From: Gammaproteobacteria bacterium | Lineage (GTDB): Bacteria; Pseudomonadota; Gammaproteobacteria; Pseudomonadales; UBA3067 | Assembly: GCA_019090565.1 (NCBI GenBank) | Contig: JAHRVS010000101.1 | Location: forward strand, 1 to 9,912 | DNA length: 9,912 bases | Direction: 5' to 3' | In this document: piece by piece, positions 1-6,240 of the stretch | How positions within the stretch are numbered: the stretch's first letter is position 1 | Layout of the letters: every line of letters begins with the position of its first letter | The notes under the pieces: generated by a model | What the model was told of the DNA's origin: nothing | The model's input: only the letters and a program-made list of their open reading frames with translations | Databases searched by the model: none | Position numbers and translations under genes: made by a program

Positions 1-44
1 AGTAAGCGTTCAGTAAATTTACAAATATTATCTGATCAATTAAC

Positions 45-49
45 AGGAG
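45..49 (+). promoter_or_regulatory. Ribosome binding site of rplS
   Basis: AGGAG lies 7 nt upstream of the ATG at 57, a strong Shine-Dalgarno at ideal spacing that fixes the L19 start. The preceding bases probably include the end or 3' spacer of trmD, the usual upstream gene. TAA codons occur at 3-5 and 14-16 in two frames, but too little sequence is present to say which, if either, ends trmD. Confidence 0.85.
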
Positions 50-56
50 TCTTACC

Positions 57-413
57 ATGAGTGGTAAAAATAAAATTATTCAGCTGCTTGAAAATGCGCA
101 GCTGAGAACGGATTTACCAGAATTTTCGCCAGGTGATACGGTTATTGTTCAGGTGAAAGTGAAAGAAGGCTCTCGTGAGCGTCTTCAGGCATTTGAAGGG
201 GTTGTTATTGCAATGCGTAACCGTGGCTTAAACTCCGCGTTTACAGTCCGTAAAATCTCTCACGGTGTGGGCGTTGAGCGTGTTTTTCAATCCCATAGCC
301 CTATCGTAGAAAGCGTAACCGTGAAGCGTCGCGGTGATGTGCGTGGTGCGAAGCTTTACTATCTGCGTGAGCGCAGTGGTCGGTCTGCACGTATCAAAGA
401 AAAGCTTTCTTAA
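57..413 (+). CDS. rplS: 50S ribosomal protein L19 (bL19)
   Basis: This is a structural protein of the large ribosomal subunit, located at the 30S-50S interface. The 118-residue product matches the usual 115-120 residue length. It shows the family hallmarks: the N-terminal helix (residues 5-17), the beta-barrel segment with FSPGDTV and VKVKEGSRERLQAFEGVVIA, the glycine-rich HGVGVERVFQSHSP segment, and the basic C-terminal part with KLYYLRERSGRSARI. The ATG start is supported by an AGGAG 7 nt upstream. In gammaproteobacteria rplS normally ends the rpsP-rimM-trmD-rplS operon, and the lack of any plus-strand gene for several kb afterwards agrees with an operon end here. The next gene, csiV, is convergent. 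Nothing is unusual in the protein. Confidence 0.98.
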   Translation: MSGKNKIIQLLENAQLRTDLPEFSPGDTVIVQVKVKEGSRERLQAFEGVVIAMRNRGLNSAFTVRKISHGVGVERVFQSHSPIVESVTVKRRGDVRGAKLYYLRERSGRSARIKEKLS

Positions 414-435
414 TATAGACGGGTTACCTGTCGTA

Positions 436-462
436 CTGCAGCTCGGGCTTTCTGGGCTGCAG
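436..462 (+). terminator. GC-rich hairpin after rplS, possible terminator
   Basis: CTGCAGCTC (436-444) pairs with GGGCTGCAG (454-462), 9 bp including one G-U, around a 9-nt loop, 22 nt after the rplS stop. The placement suits an operon-end terminator or a 3'-end-stabilising hairpin. No U tract follows directly, so a classical intrinsic terminator is not shown. A T7 run at 537-543 follows much later with only a weak 4-bp stem (GTAG 521-524, CTAC 531-534) before it. Confidence 0.45.
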
Positions 463-614
463 ATTGAGAGCCACGGTATTCCTCTTTAAATATTCATATG
501 TTAGCGAAAGCCGATCTTTTGTAGATTGCTCTACTGTTTTTTTGTATATGCTGGCGAGCCCTCCTTTCTGTTTTAACTAATCCCCTTTCGGCGTTATTCG
601 ATTACGCTGTTATG

Positions 615-678
615 CCTTAAATATCCTGCGCCAATCATAAAGTATCGATATTTAAAGGACTGATTTTTGTTTTTTTCT
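615..678 (+). terminator. AT-rich hairpin followed by T tract
   Basis: CCTTAAATATC (615-625) pairs with GATATTTAAAGG (647-658) over 11 bp with one bulged A (654), enclosing a 21-nt loop. Read on the plus strand, a T-rich run (663-678, broken by a single G) begins 4 nt after the stem. That polarity suits a back-up terminator for the rplS operon that blocks read-through into csiV antisense. The stem is A/T-rich and the loop long, so strength is uncertain. On the minus strand no U tract follows, so it is less likely to terminate csiV. Confidence 0.4.
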
Positions 679-693
679 CCTTCTGGGTTATCC

Positions 694-1551
694 CTATTCT
701 TGGTTATTTCGTTCTTGAGTAATTTGTGCTGGAGTTGGCTTTTCCAGTGAGATTGGCTCTGCGCCAGGTTGTTCATAGCGTATCGTTCGGACTAGAAGTC
801 CAAATAATGGATGATCCAGGTAGTGGAGTTCGTCACGATTCATTCTTCGAGTTTGCTGCATTTGAGCAATATATTTTGTTCTATAGAGTGGTTGTTCAGG
901 AGGGAGCGGAGCGAGGGTTTCAGTATATGAGGGGCGACTTGGGTTCAGCTTATTTTCTGACGCTTGAACGCTTTCTTTGTAGGGGAGAGGGCCTGTGATT
1001 GAAGAAAACTCCTGCCAGTAGTCTGTTTGTTTCTCTTTCGGTTGATAGCTAGAAAGCCATAGGTCTGTCTCGATATGGATGTAGCGTTTTATACTAATCC
1101 GTATAGAACCCTCTAACTCAAATTGATTGTCTTCAGTAAGGTGTCCCCCTTGAATTAGCAAGGGAAGGGAGACGGTTTTATCTAAGCGAGGCTGGTGCCA
1201 TGCAGCATGGTAAAGCGTTCTGATGCCTTTTTTGCGTTTAAGCTCTTGTTCATAGCCTGAGAAGCTGAATAATTTAGGGCTCAAGGTACGAAAGGCTCCT
1301 CGGTCGCTTTTACTCGCTTGGGTTTCTAGTACTGATAGATTGTATGGGAACGAACGTTTGATATTTTTGGGCCATTGCTCTTGCGTAGCCTCAAATGGGA
1401 TGTCGTACCGAAATATCAATACTTCGACTTGATACCAGTTTTCAATGGGAAGAGGGGCGCTGAAAACGCGGGTGCACGAAAGTGCAAAGGTTAAAAAACA
1501 GATTACCAGCGGTTTAAGCTGGTAATAAGTATGCGTGTTAGCTTTGCACAT
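694..1551 (-). CDS. csiV: CsiV-family envelope protein
   Basis: The 285-residue product resembles the CsiV family (cell shape integrity, Vibrio). These are periplasmic peptidoglycan-binding proteins reported to support sidewall peptidoglycan synthesis and tolerance of D-amino acids in Vibrio. Hallmarks visible are WYQVEVLIFRY (39-49) right after the export signal, the EQWP motif (58-61), the LYHAAWHQP segment (113-121), an IHIETDLWL strand (158-166), and the C-terminal RRMNRDELHYLDHPLFGLLV block (235-254). Residues 12-31 form a hydrophobic signal sequence with a plausible signal peptidase I site after VFS (31). A cysteine at 26 lacks a proper lipobox, so lipidation is unlikely. The ATG at 1551 has only a weak Shine-Dalgarno (GCGGAC). 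The gene starts 45 nt after the mfd stop on the same strand, so translation from an mfd-csiV transcript is likely. The family assignment is firm by motif. The exact role in this organism is inferred. Confidence 0.85.
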   Translation of the reverse strand: MCKANTHTYYQLKPLVICFLTFALSCTRVFSAPLPIENWYQVEVLIFRYDIPFEATQEQWPKNIKRSFPYNLSVLETQASKSDRGAFRTLSPKLFSFSGYEQELKRKKGIRTLYHAAWHQPRLDKTVSLPLLIQGGHLTEDNQFELEGSIRISIKRYIHIETDLWLSSYQPKEKQTDYWQEFSSITGPLPYKESVQASENKLNPSRPSYTETLAPLPPEQPLYRTKYIAQMQQTRRMNRDELHYLDHPLFGLLVRTIRYEQPGAEPISLEKPTPAQITQERNNQE

Positions 1552-1596
1552 AAGTTTTTGTCCGCGGTACTCAGTGTATGGTTTTTTCGATGTAAA

Positions 1597-4500
1597 TCAG
1601 CTTTTGTTTTTCTTCAGCCTTGCCGCTGCTTTTTTGCTTAATTTGGGCGCTTTGCCGGAAGATACCTTCTCGTTGTCGGAGGCGGCAGTTTTTTTGGCAT
1701 TTTGTTGCTCCGGAGCAGGGGATAGTAGCACTAACAAATTTTCGATTGCCTTGAATCTGGTTTCAATCTCTTCTAGGTCGTCGAAAAATTTTAATTTATC
1801 TCCACCAACAAGTTTGTATATTGTTGGTTGCGACTGAACAAGTTGAACTAACTTTAGTGGGTCAACACGGGTTTCGCTTTGGAATTCCAGCGTACCACCT
1901 TGTGCCCCTGCGTCTATTTTAGTGATGCCGAGAGATTCTGCCTGTAATTTGAGAAGAGTAATGTGAAACAGGTTCTTTATTGGGTTGGGAAGTAGGCCAA
2001 AACGATCGATCATCTCTACCTGTATTTCATCCAGCTCCTGTTCTGTCTGGCCGCTTGAAATGCGTTTGTAGAAGGTGAGCCTACTGTGTACATCCGGTAA
2101 ATAATCATCGGGAATTAAAGCCGGTAGGCGCAAGTTGACCTCAGTGCCATGCTTAAGTGGCTTGTCTAGGTTGGGTGTTTTCCCCTCTTTTATTGCCTGA
2201 ACAGCTTGTTCTAGCATTTCTAAATAAAGGGAGTAGCCAATACTATGAATGTCACCACTTTGTTCATCACCAAGCAGTTCGCCTGCTCCGCGAATCTCTA
2301 AGTCGTGGCTGGCGAGGGCGAACCCTGCGCCAAGAGTATCTGCCTCTGCGATTGCGTTTAGGCGTTTTACGGCGTCCTTGGTGATGGTCTTCGGAGGGGG
2401 CGTCAGCAAGTAAGCATAAGCTTGGTGGTGAGAACGACCTACTCGACCCCTTAACTGGTGGAGTTGGGCTAAACCGAGCTTATCGGCCCTGTCCATAATG
2501 ATCGTGTTGGCACTAGGGACATCAATGCCCGTTTCGATGATAGTTGTACAAATGAGGACGTTAAAGCGTTTGTGGTAAAACTCAGACATGACCTGTTCAA
2601 GTTCGCGCTCCCGCATTTGGCCGTGGGCAATACCAATGCGTGCCTCGGGCAGCAGGGCCTCAAGCTCTCTGGCTGATTTCTCGATGGACTTTACTTCATT
2701 GTGCAGGTAATAAACTTGTCCGCCGCGTAAAAGCTCTCGAAGGATGGCCTCTTTGACGGTTCCTTGGTTATGCTGCCGAACGAAAGTCTTTATTGAGAGC
2801 CGCTTAGAAGGGGGGGTGGCAATAATCGAAATGTCGCGCATGCCTGACATTGCCATGTTTAATGTTCGAGGGATCGGTGTGGCGGTAAGGGTTAAAATAT
2901 CAACATCTGAGCGCAGAGACTTAAGCTTTTCTTTGTGCCTGACCCCAAACCGATGCTCTTCATCAATGATGATGAGGCCAAGGTCTTTGAAATTTATATT
3001 GTCCTGCAAAAGCTTGTGTGTGCCGATGATGACATCAACGTGTCCGCTTTCGAGGAGCTTTAATGTGGCAGACTGTTCTTTTGCAGACTTGAAGCGAGAA
3101 AGCACCTCAACCTTGACTGGCCAGTCTGCAAAGCGGTCTTTGAAGCTCTCGTGGTGTTGTTGAGCAAGTAGTGTGGTGGGCACAAGTATAACCACCTGCT
3201 TGCTGTTTTGGGTGGCAATAAAGACTGCCCGCATTGCAACCTCTGTCTTGCCGAACCCCACGTCCCCGCATATCAATCTATCCATAGGGCGATGACTGGT
3301 CATGTCGGCGATGGTGGACTCGATGGCAGACTGCTGGTCGGGTGTTTCTTCAAAGGGAAATTCACTACTGAATTGGGTGTATTCCATGTCGTGATTTTTA
3401 TAAACAAAACCTTCTTTGGCGGCGCGTCGTGCGTAAATATCGAGCAACTCGGCTGCAACGTCATGTGCTTTTTCCGCGGCTTTGCGTTTTTCTTTTTGCC
3501 AGGTTTCGGTGCCTAATCGATGCAGTGGTGCGGTGTCTGAGTTGGATCCGCTATAACGAGAAATAAGGTGCAGCGACGATACAGGTACGTATAACGTTGC
3601 TTCGTTGGCATATTTTAGGGTGAGAAACTCTATTGCTTGTTTGTCTACTTCTAGGGACTGAAGTCCGCAGTACCTGCCAACACCGTGGTCGATGTGTACA
3701 ACAGGTGCGCCGAGCTTGAGCTCTGTGAGGTTTTTAACCACAAGGTCTGCGGTTTCCTCTTCTTTTTTGCGCCGACGTTTTTGCTGTACTTGATGACCGT
3801 ATAGCTGGGATTCGGTGATAATTGAAAGTTGAGGGTTGTTAAGTTCGGCGCCTAGCTCCAAGGGGGCGACAACAAGAGCGATTGAGCAGCTTGAATCAGA
3901 GCGGTATTCATTCCAGCTTGAAAAAACTTTGGGGCGAATAGATATGGATTTTAAGCGCTCGAGAAGGCCTTCTCTTCGGCCAGCAGACTCTGTGGTGAAT
4001 AAGATGGAAGCGCCTAGATTCGACTTATTCTCGATGAATGTCATTAATGGTTTGAAAGGTTGCTCAAGGTGCGCATTGATAAATAAATCGACACCGTCAT
4101 TTGAGCCGAAGTTATTATTGCCTTGCGTGGTTTCGACTGGTTGCTTGAGAATATTGACGCGAGGAAAGGGCTTAAGAGAAGAAAATAATTGTTCTGGAGC
4201 CTGGGCAATTTCGGCTGGGGGTAGTAAGGGTCGGGTTACGTCAAACTTTAGATTCTCATAGCGGGCTTTGATTTCGTCCCAGAGAGTTTTTGCTGACGGT
4301 GCAAGGTCGCCGAGGGTAAAAAGTACGGTAGACTCAGGGAGGTACTCAAGCAGTGATGCGCTTCGTTCGTGAAATAATGGCAAATAATACTCAAGCCCTG
4401 CCGTGGCAATGCCTTCGCTGACATCTTGATACATGGGGCATTGCCGATGATTGACATCGAATCGCTCTCGCCAAGCAGACTTGAAGCGTGAAATTGCCTC

Positions 4501-5181
4501 GGGCGTGAGGGGGAATTCTTTTGCGGGAAGTAATTCAAAGTAATCGATTTCTTGTTTGGATCGCTGGGTGTCGGGATTGAAAAGGCGCAGAGACTCAACT
4601 TCATCATCAAGCAATTCAATACGTACAGGCTCAGAGCTTCCCATGGGGAAAAGGTCGAGAATAGACCCTCTGATGGCGTATTCGCCGTGCTCATAGACAG
4701 TGTCTACGGAGTGATAACCTGCGGTTGTTAATTTATTTTTCCAAAAAGTTAAATCAAATGCATTTTTTTTCTCAATGACAAAGCTGCTTTGATTGACGTA
4801 CTCCGGCGGGGAGATTTTAGCCATCATGGTGGAAACAGGCACAATGAGTATGCCGTCATTTAGTTGTGGCAGCTGATGAAGGGCTTTGAGGCGCTGAGAA
4901 ATGATGTCCTGGTGAGGAGAGAAGCTATCATACGGAAGCATCTCCCAGTCAGGGAAGTGTAGTGTTGGCCTCTCGTCACCACTAAAAAAACTAATTTCGT
5001 GCTCTAATCGCTGTGCAGTTTGAGTGTCTGGGGTGATAACGACGCTCAGCCCTTGGTGCTTCGAAGCAGCTTCGCTGATAGCCAAGGCTATTGCGCAACC
5101 TGTAAGGCCTCCCCACTTTCGATGGTCATTGCTTTTGATTGGGAGCGTAGTTTCCGAGAAAACGGGTGTGGTCTTAGCCAA
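1597..5181 (-). CDS. mfd: Transcription-repair coupling factor Mfd
   Basis: Mfd is a DNA translocase that pushes stalled RNA polymerase off lesions and recruits UvrA, coupling transcription to nucleotide excision repair. The 1194-residue product carries the full architecture. A UvrB-like N-terminal module (about 20-340) has a degenerate P-loop (GGLTGCAIA, 24-32). The CarD-like RNA polymerase interaction domain (about 480-560) contains VVHIDHGVGRYCGL (494-507). The RecG-like motor has Walker A GDVGFGKT (639-646), DEEH (740-743), TATPIPRT (766-773) and the TRG region with QLRGRVGRS (909-917). The regulatory D7 domain follows (about 1010-1155). A lysine-rich tail (about 1156-1194) extends past D7, making it longer than E. 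coli Mfd (1148). The start is TTG (5179-5181), supported by AAGAGG about 9 nt upstream and by alignment of its N terminus with Pseudomonas Mfd as I recall it. No upstream in-frame ATG was seen. csiV follows 45 nt downstream. Confidence 0.98.
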   Translation of the reverse strand: MAKTTPVFSETTLPIKSNDHRKWGGLTGCAIALAISEAASKHQGLSVVITPDTQTAQRLEHEISFFSGDERPTLHFPDWEMLPYDSFSPHQDIISQRLKALHQLPQLNDGILIVPVSTMMAKISPPEYVNQSSFVIEKKNAFDLTFWKNKLTTAGYHSVDTVYEHGEYAIRGSILDLFPMGSSEPVRIELLDDEVESLRLFNPDTQRSKQEIDYFELLPAKEFPLTPEAISRFKSAWRERFDVNHRQCPMYQDVSEGIATAGLEYYLPLFHERSASLLEYLPESTVLFTLGDLAPSAKTLWDEIKARYENLKFDVTRPLLPPAEIAQAPEQLFSSLKPFPRVNILKQPVETTQGNNNFGSNDGVDLFINAHLEQPFKPLMTFIENKSNLGASILFTTESAGRREGLLERLKSISIRPKVFSSWNEYRSDSSCSIALVVAPLELGAELNNPQLSIITESQLYGHQVQQKRRRKKEEETADLVVKNLTELKLGAPVVHIDHGVGRYCGLQSLEVDKQAIEFLTLKYANEATLYVPVSSLHLISRYSGSNSDTAPLHRLGTETWQKEKRKAAEKAHDVAAELLDIYARRAAKEGFVYKNHDMEYTQFSSEFPFEETPDQQSAIESTIADMTSHRPMDRLICGDVGFGKTEVAMRAVFIATQNSKQVVILVPTTLLAQQHHESFKDRFADWPVKVEVLSRFKSAKEQSATLKLLESGHVDVIIGTHKLLQDNINFKDLGLIIIDEEHRFGVRHKEKLKSLRSDVDILTLTATPIPRTLNMAMSGMRDISIIATPPSKRLSIKTFVRQHNQGTVKEAILRELLRGGQVYYLHNEVKSIEKSARELEALLPEARIGIAHGQMRERELEQVMSEFYHKRFNVLICTTIIETGIDVPSANTIIMDRADKLGLAQLHQLRGRVGRSHHQAYAYLLTPPPKTITKDAVKRLNAIAEADTLGAGFALASHDLEIRGAGELLGDEQSGDIHSIGYSLYLEMLEQAVQAIKEGKTPNLDKPLKHGTEVNLRLPALIPDDYLPDVHSRLTFYKRISSGQTEQELDEIQVEMIDRFGLLPNPIKNLFHITLLKLQAESLGITKIDAGAQGGTLEFQSETRVDPLKLVQLVQSQPTIYKLVGGDKLKFFDDLEEIETRFKAIENLLVLLSPAPEQQNAKKTAASDNEKVSSGKAPKLSKKAAARLKKNKS

Positions 5182-5188
5182 GTCAAAA

Positions 5189-5194
5189 GCCCTC
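5189..5194 (-). promoter_or_regulatory. Ribosome binding site of mfd
   Basis: On the minus strand the sequence reads AAGAGGGCTTTTGAC before the TTG codon. The purine-rich AGAGGG supports initiation at this rare start codon at a spacing of roughly 8-9 nt. TTG would be expected to keep Mfd synthesis low. Confidence 0.55.
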
Positions 5195-5320
5195 TTGCGA
5201 GTTAGGTAAATTTGGATGAGCAGTAGGTTGATTAAAGTATCGGTCTGGGAGCATGTCGCCAGCCAGATTGAAGAGAGTGTTTGTTTGAGAAAATGCTGGC
5301 TTAAAAGGCCTTCCTATCGA

Positions 5321-5350
5321 ATTATACGATGGGTGTCTTAGAGCAAAAGG
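5321..5350 (-). promoter_or_regulatory. Candidate mfd promoter
   Basis: A perfect TATAAT is present on the minus strand (5321-5326), about 140 nt upstream of the mfd start. Upstream of it, TTTTGC at 16-nt spacing is only a weak -35 match. Short arms ATCG/CGAT (5316-5319 and 5327-5330) flank the -10 box exactly. If used, the leader would be about 130 nt. The 335-nt gap from the preceding same-strand gene makes an own promoter for mfd likely. The exact site is inferred from the -10 box alone. Confidence 0.4.
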
Positions 5351-5456
5351 TAGGCGTGCTCACTCTCATTCAATACCCTTCAAGTGCGGAGTTAGCGCGA
5401 TAAGCGGTTGCGCCTACACGAGATAAGGCTAGACTTGAAGTGTTTGTCTGTAGGCG
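5350..5456. repeat. Three alternating copies of GTAGGCG able to form alternative hairpins
   Basis: GTAGGCG occurs at 5350-5356 and 5450-5456, and its complement CGCCTAC at 5411-5417. The middle copy can pair with either neighbour. With the right-hand copy the stem extends to 8 bp (5411-5418 with 5449-5456) around a 30-nt loop. A smaller hairpin GCGCGA/TTGCGC (5395-5400 with 5408-5413, one G-U pair) overlaps the middle arm and would compete with both. Any role is inferred. It could be a leader or 3'-end RNA structure of the minus-strand transcript, or simply a chance cluster. Confidence 0.45.
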
Positions 5457-5516
5457 AAAATATTGCTAATTTCTGCGTGTTGCTGGCCCTTAAGGGGCTG
5501 GCGACGTGAGGCAGCG

Positions 5517-5897
5517 CTAGGTGGTGGGTTGCTCAGCTCGCGCTGCTTCCATTTTCTCTTTTACGCGCTTCACTCGGGAGAAGTTCAATAAGACCCAAAG
5601 CCAGTTAACTTTGTAGCCAAAGTCTTTAAGTTTGAACGTGTCCCCCTCAGGTATCCATGCAGTAATTAGTTTGACGGGTGGAGTGTTGTACGTGACTATA
5701 CAGCCATCGACAGTGATTTTTGTTTCGTTTAGTTTAAGTTCTTCGATGAGTTCATCCATGTCCATAGTTGGGCCTTGCATCATAGCCATGAGCTTTTGAA
5801 CGATGTCCATCGTCATGTGAGGCAGAAGGTTTTGAAAGTCTTTGGTGAGTATGGCTTCAAAAACTTTTTGTGCGACGGGGTGAGGGACTGCGAACAT
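5517..5897 (-). CDS. Hypothetical protein with Met-rich segment
   Basis: I do not recognise this 126-residue product. It has no signal peptide and no convincing transmembrane helix, although residues 99-106 (WLWVLLNF) are hydrophobic, so a cytoplasmic protein is likely. The N-terminal half looks helical (residues 6-55) and contains seven methionines between 28 and 47, in the patterns HMTM, MAMM and MDMD. The middle (58-98) looks like beta strands (KITVDGCIVTY, KLITAWIPEG, FKLKDFGYKV), and the C terminus is a charged helix rich in Lys, Arg and Glu. A helix-then-sheet layout could be an NTF2-like or similar small alpha+beta fold, but this is a guess. The start is supported by AGGA at 9-nt spacing before the ATG. 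It is transcribed away from the GAPDH gene and sits 335 nt upstream of mfd, so it is probably its own unit. Confidence 0.75.
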   Translation of the reverse strand: MFAVPHPVAQKVFEAILTKDFQNLLPHMTMDIVQKLMAMMQGPTMDMDELIEELKLNETKITVDGCIVTYNTPPVKLITAWIPEGDTFKLKDFGYKVNWLWVLLNFSRVKRVKEKMEAARAEQPTT

Positions 5898-5905
5898 TAT
5901 TGTTT

Positions 5906-5910
5906 TTCCT
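5906..5910 (-). promoter_or_regulatory. Ribosome binding site of the hypothetical gene
   Basis: On the minus strand ACAGGAAAAACAATA precedes the ATG. AGGAA sits at about 8-9 nt spacing. This supports both the start and the reality of this small gene. Confidence 0.6.
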
Positions 5911-6156
5911 GTAGAATTTGATTGTAAACAGTTGTTATGGCGTTCGATTTGGAGAGTGAGGTTTAGGTGTACACTCTATATTAAGCCAATGTGTATGTGG
6001 CTAGGTAATACTTTGCTTTAGGGAGACGCCGATTCTAGGGATTTTGCTTATAAACGGCAAGTGTCTAAACCCTTGCTGGGGGGAATTATGGCAGAGCATT
6101 TGGCGTAATTTAGTTTTTGATAAAGACGCGGGGAAATAAAAGTGAAATTTTAAATG

Positions 6157-6174
6157 CGTTACAGTTGCGTAACG
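6157..6174. promoter_or_regulatory. Inverted repeat, candidate operator of the GAPDH gene
   Basis: CGTTAC (6157-6162) and GTAACG (6169-6174) form a perfect 6-6-6 inverted repeat of 18 bp, the size typical of a dimeric helix-turn-helix regulator site. The right arm overlaps the candidate -35 hexamer at 6165-6170, so bound protein would be expected to block polymerase. The regulator is unknown. The site does not match the TTGT-N7/8-ACAA pattern of HexR, the sugar-metabolism repressor that controls gap genes in Pseudomonas. Confidence 0.4.
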
Positions 6175-6193
6175 GGCTGGGAAAAAACATAAT
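6165..6193 (+). promoter_or_regulatory. Candidate GAPDH promoter
   Basis: CATAAT (6188-6193) is a good -10 element (5 of 6), with TTGCGT (6165-6170) exactly 17 nt upstream as a weak -35 (only TTG conserved). Transcription would start near 6200, leaving a 40-nt leader that includes the ribosome binding site. The weak -35 suggests dependence on an activator or control by the overlapping inverted repeat. Confidence 0.4.
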
Positions 6194-6228
6194 AAGCGCC
6201 CAAAATTTCGGCTGCCAAGACACTAAAA

Positions 6229-6235
6229 AGGGGAA
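6229..6235 (+). promoter_or_regulatory. Ribosome binding site deciding the GTG start of GAPDH
   Basis: AGGGGAA lies about 5-6 nt before the GTG at 6241. This strong purine run supports the GTG as the real start and therefore a full-length N-terminal extension in the GAPDH. Confidence 0.7.
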
Positions 6236-6240
6236 GTTCA

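Larger units (their letters stand above)
414..693. other. Convergent intergenic region rplS / csiV
   Basis: This 280-nt spacer lies between two convergent genes. It holds the two hairpins listed separately and several T-rich runs on the plus strand (537-543 and about 663-678). I see no coding potential beyond short open frames lacking a usable ribosome binding site, and no tRNA-like or repeated element. Confidence 0.7.
5182..5516. other. Gene-free region upstream of mfd
   Basis: There is no credible gene on either strand here. Open frames on the plus strand that end near 5209 are antisense to the mfd start. The stretch holds the candidate mfd promoter (5321-5350), a short palindrome CCCTTAAGGG near 5488-5497 just past the upstream gene's stop, and a cluster of inverted repeats between 5350 and 5456 described separately. 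No U-rich terminator for the upstream minus-strand gene was found. Confidence 0.65.
5898..6240. other. Divergent regulatory region (hypothetical gene / GAPDH)
   Basis: This 343-nt non-coding stretch lies between divergently transcribed genes and should carry promoters for both. On the GAPDH side a candidate promoter and inverted repeat are listed separately. On the other side no convincing sigma-70 pair was found for the minus-strand gene. Also seen are a 6-bp inverted repeat AGAGTG/CACTCT (5953-5958, 5972-5977) containing the palindrome GTGTACAC, and a six-codon frame (ATG at 6088, TAA at 6106) behind a G-run, judged too short to call. Confidence 0.6.

Noticed and set aside
1..16. 3' end of trmD
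   Set aside because: trmD is expected here by operon context, but too few codons remain and two frames contain TAA, so no frame can be chosen from sequence.
594..776. 60-residue frame on the minus strand overlapping the csiV end
   Set aside because: It overlaps csiV out of frame, has no ribosome binding site before its ATG and shows no recognisable sequence. The purine-rich AGAAGGAG inside it is too far from any later ATG.
726..998. 90-residue plus-strand frame antisense to csiV
   Set aside because: It lies fully opposite a recognised gene. Its composition reflects the complement of csiV codons.
1468..1479. Possible lipoprotein cysteine (Cys26) in CsiV
   Set aside because: The preceding residues Ala-Leu-Ser do not form a lipobox, and a signal peptidase I site at 31 fits better.
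3836..4261. 141-residue plus-strand frame inside mfd, and similar frames at 2744-3163 and 3208-3516
   Set aside because: All are antisense shadows of Mfd coding sequence, with no family motif or initiation signal.
5488..5497. CCCTTAAGGG palindrome after the hypothetical gene as a terminator
   Set aside because: The stem is only 3-4 bp with a tight loop and no U tract on the minus strand.
6088..6108. Six-codon frame (ATG to TAA) behind a run of six G upstream of GAPDH, as a possible leader peptide
   Set aside because: It lies upstream of the candidate GAPDH promoter, encodes no telling residue run and forms no attenuator with a following U tract.
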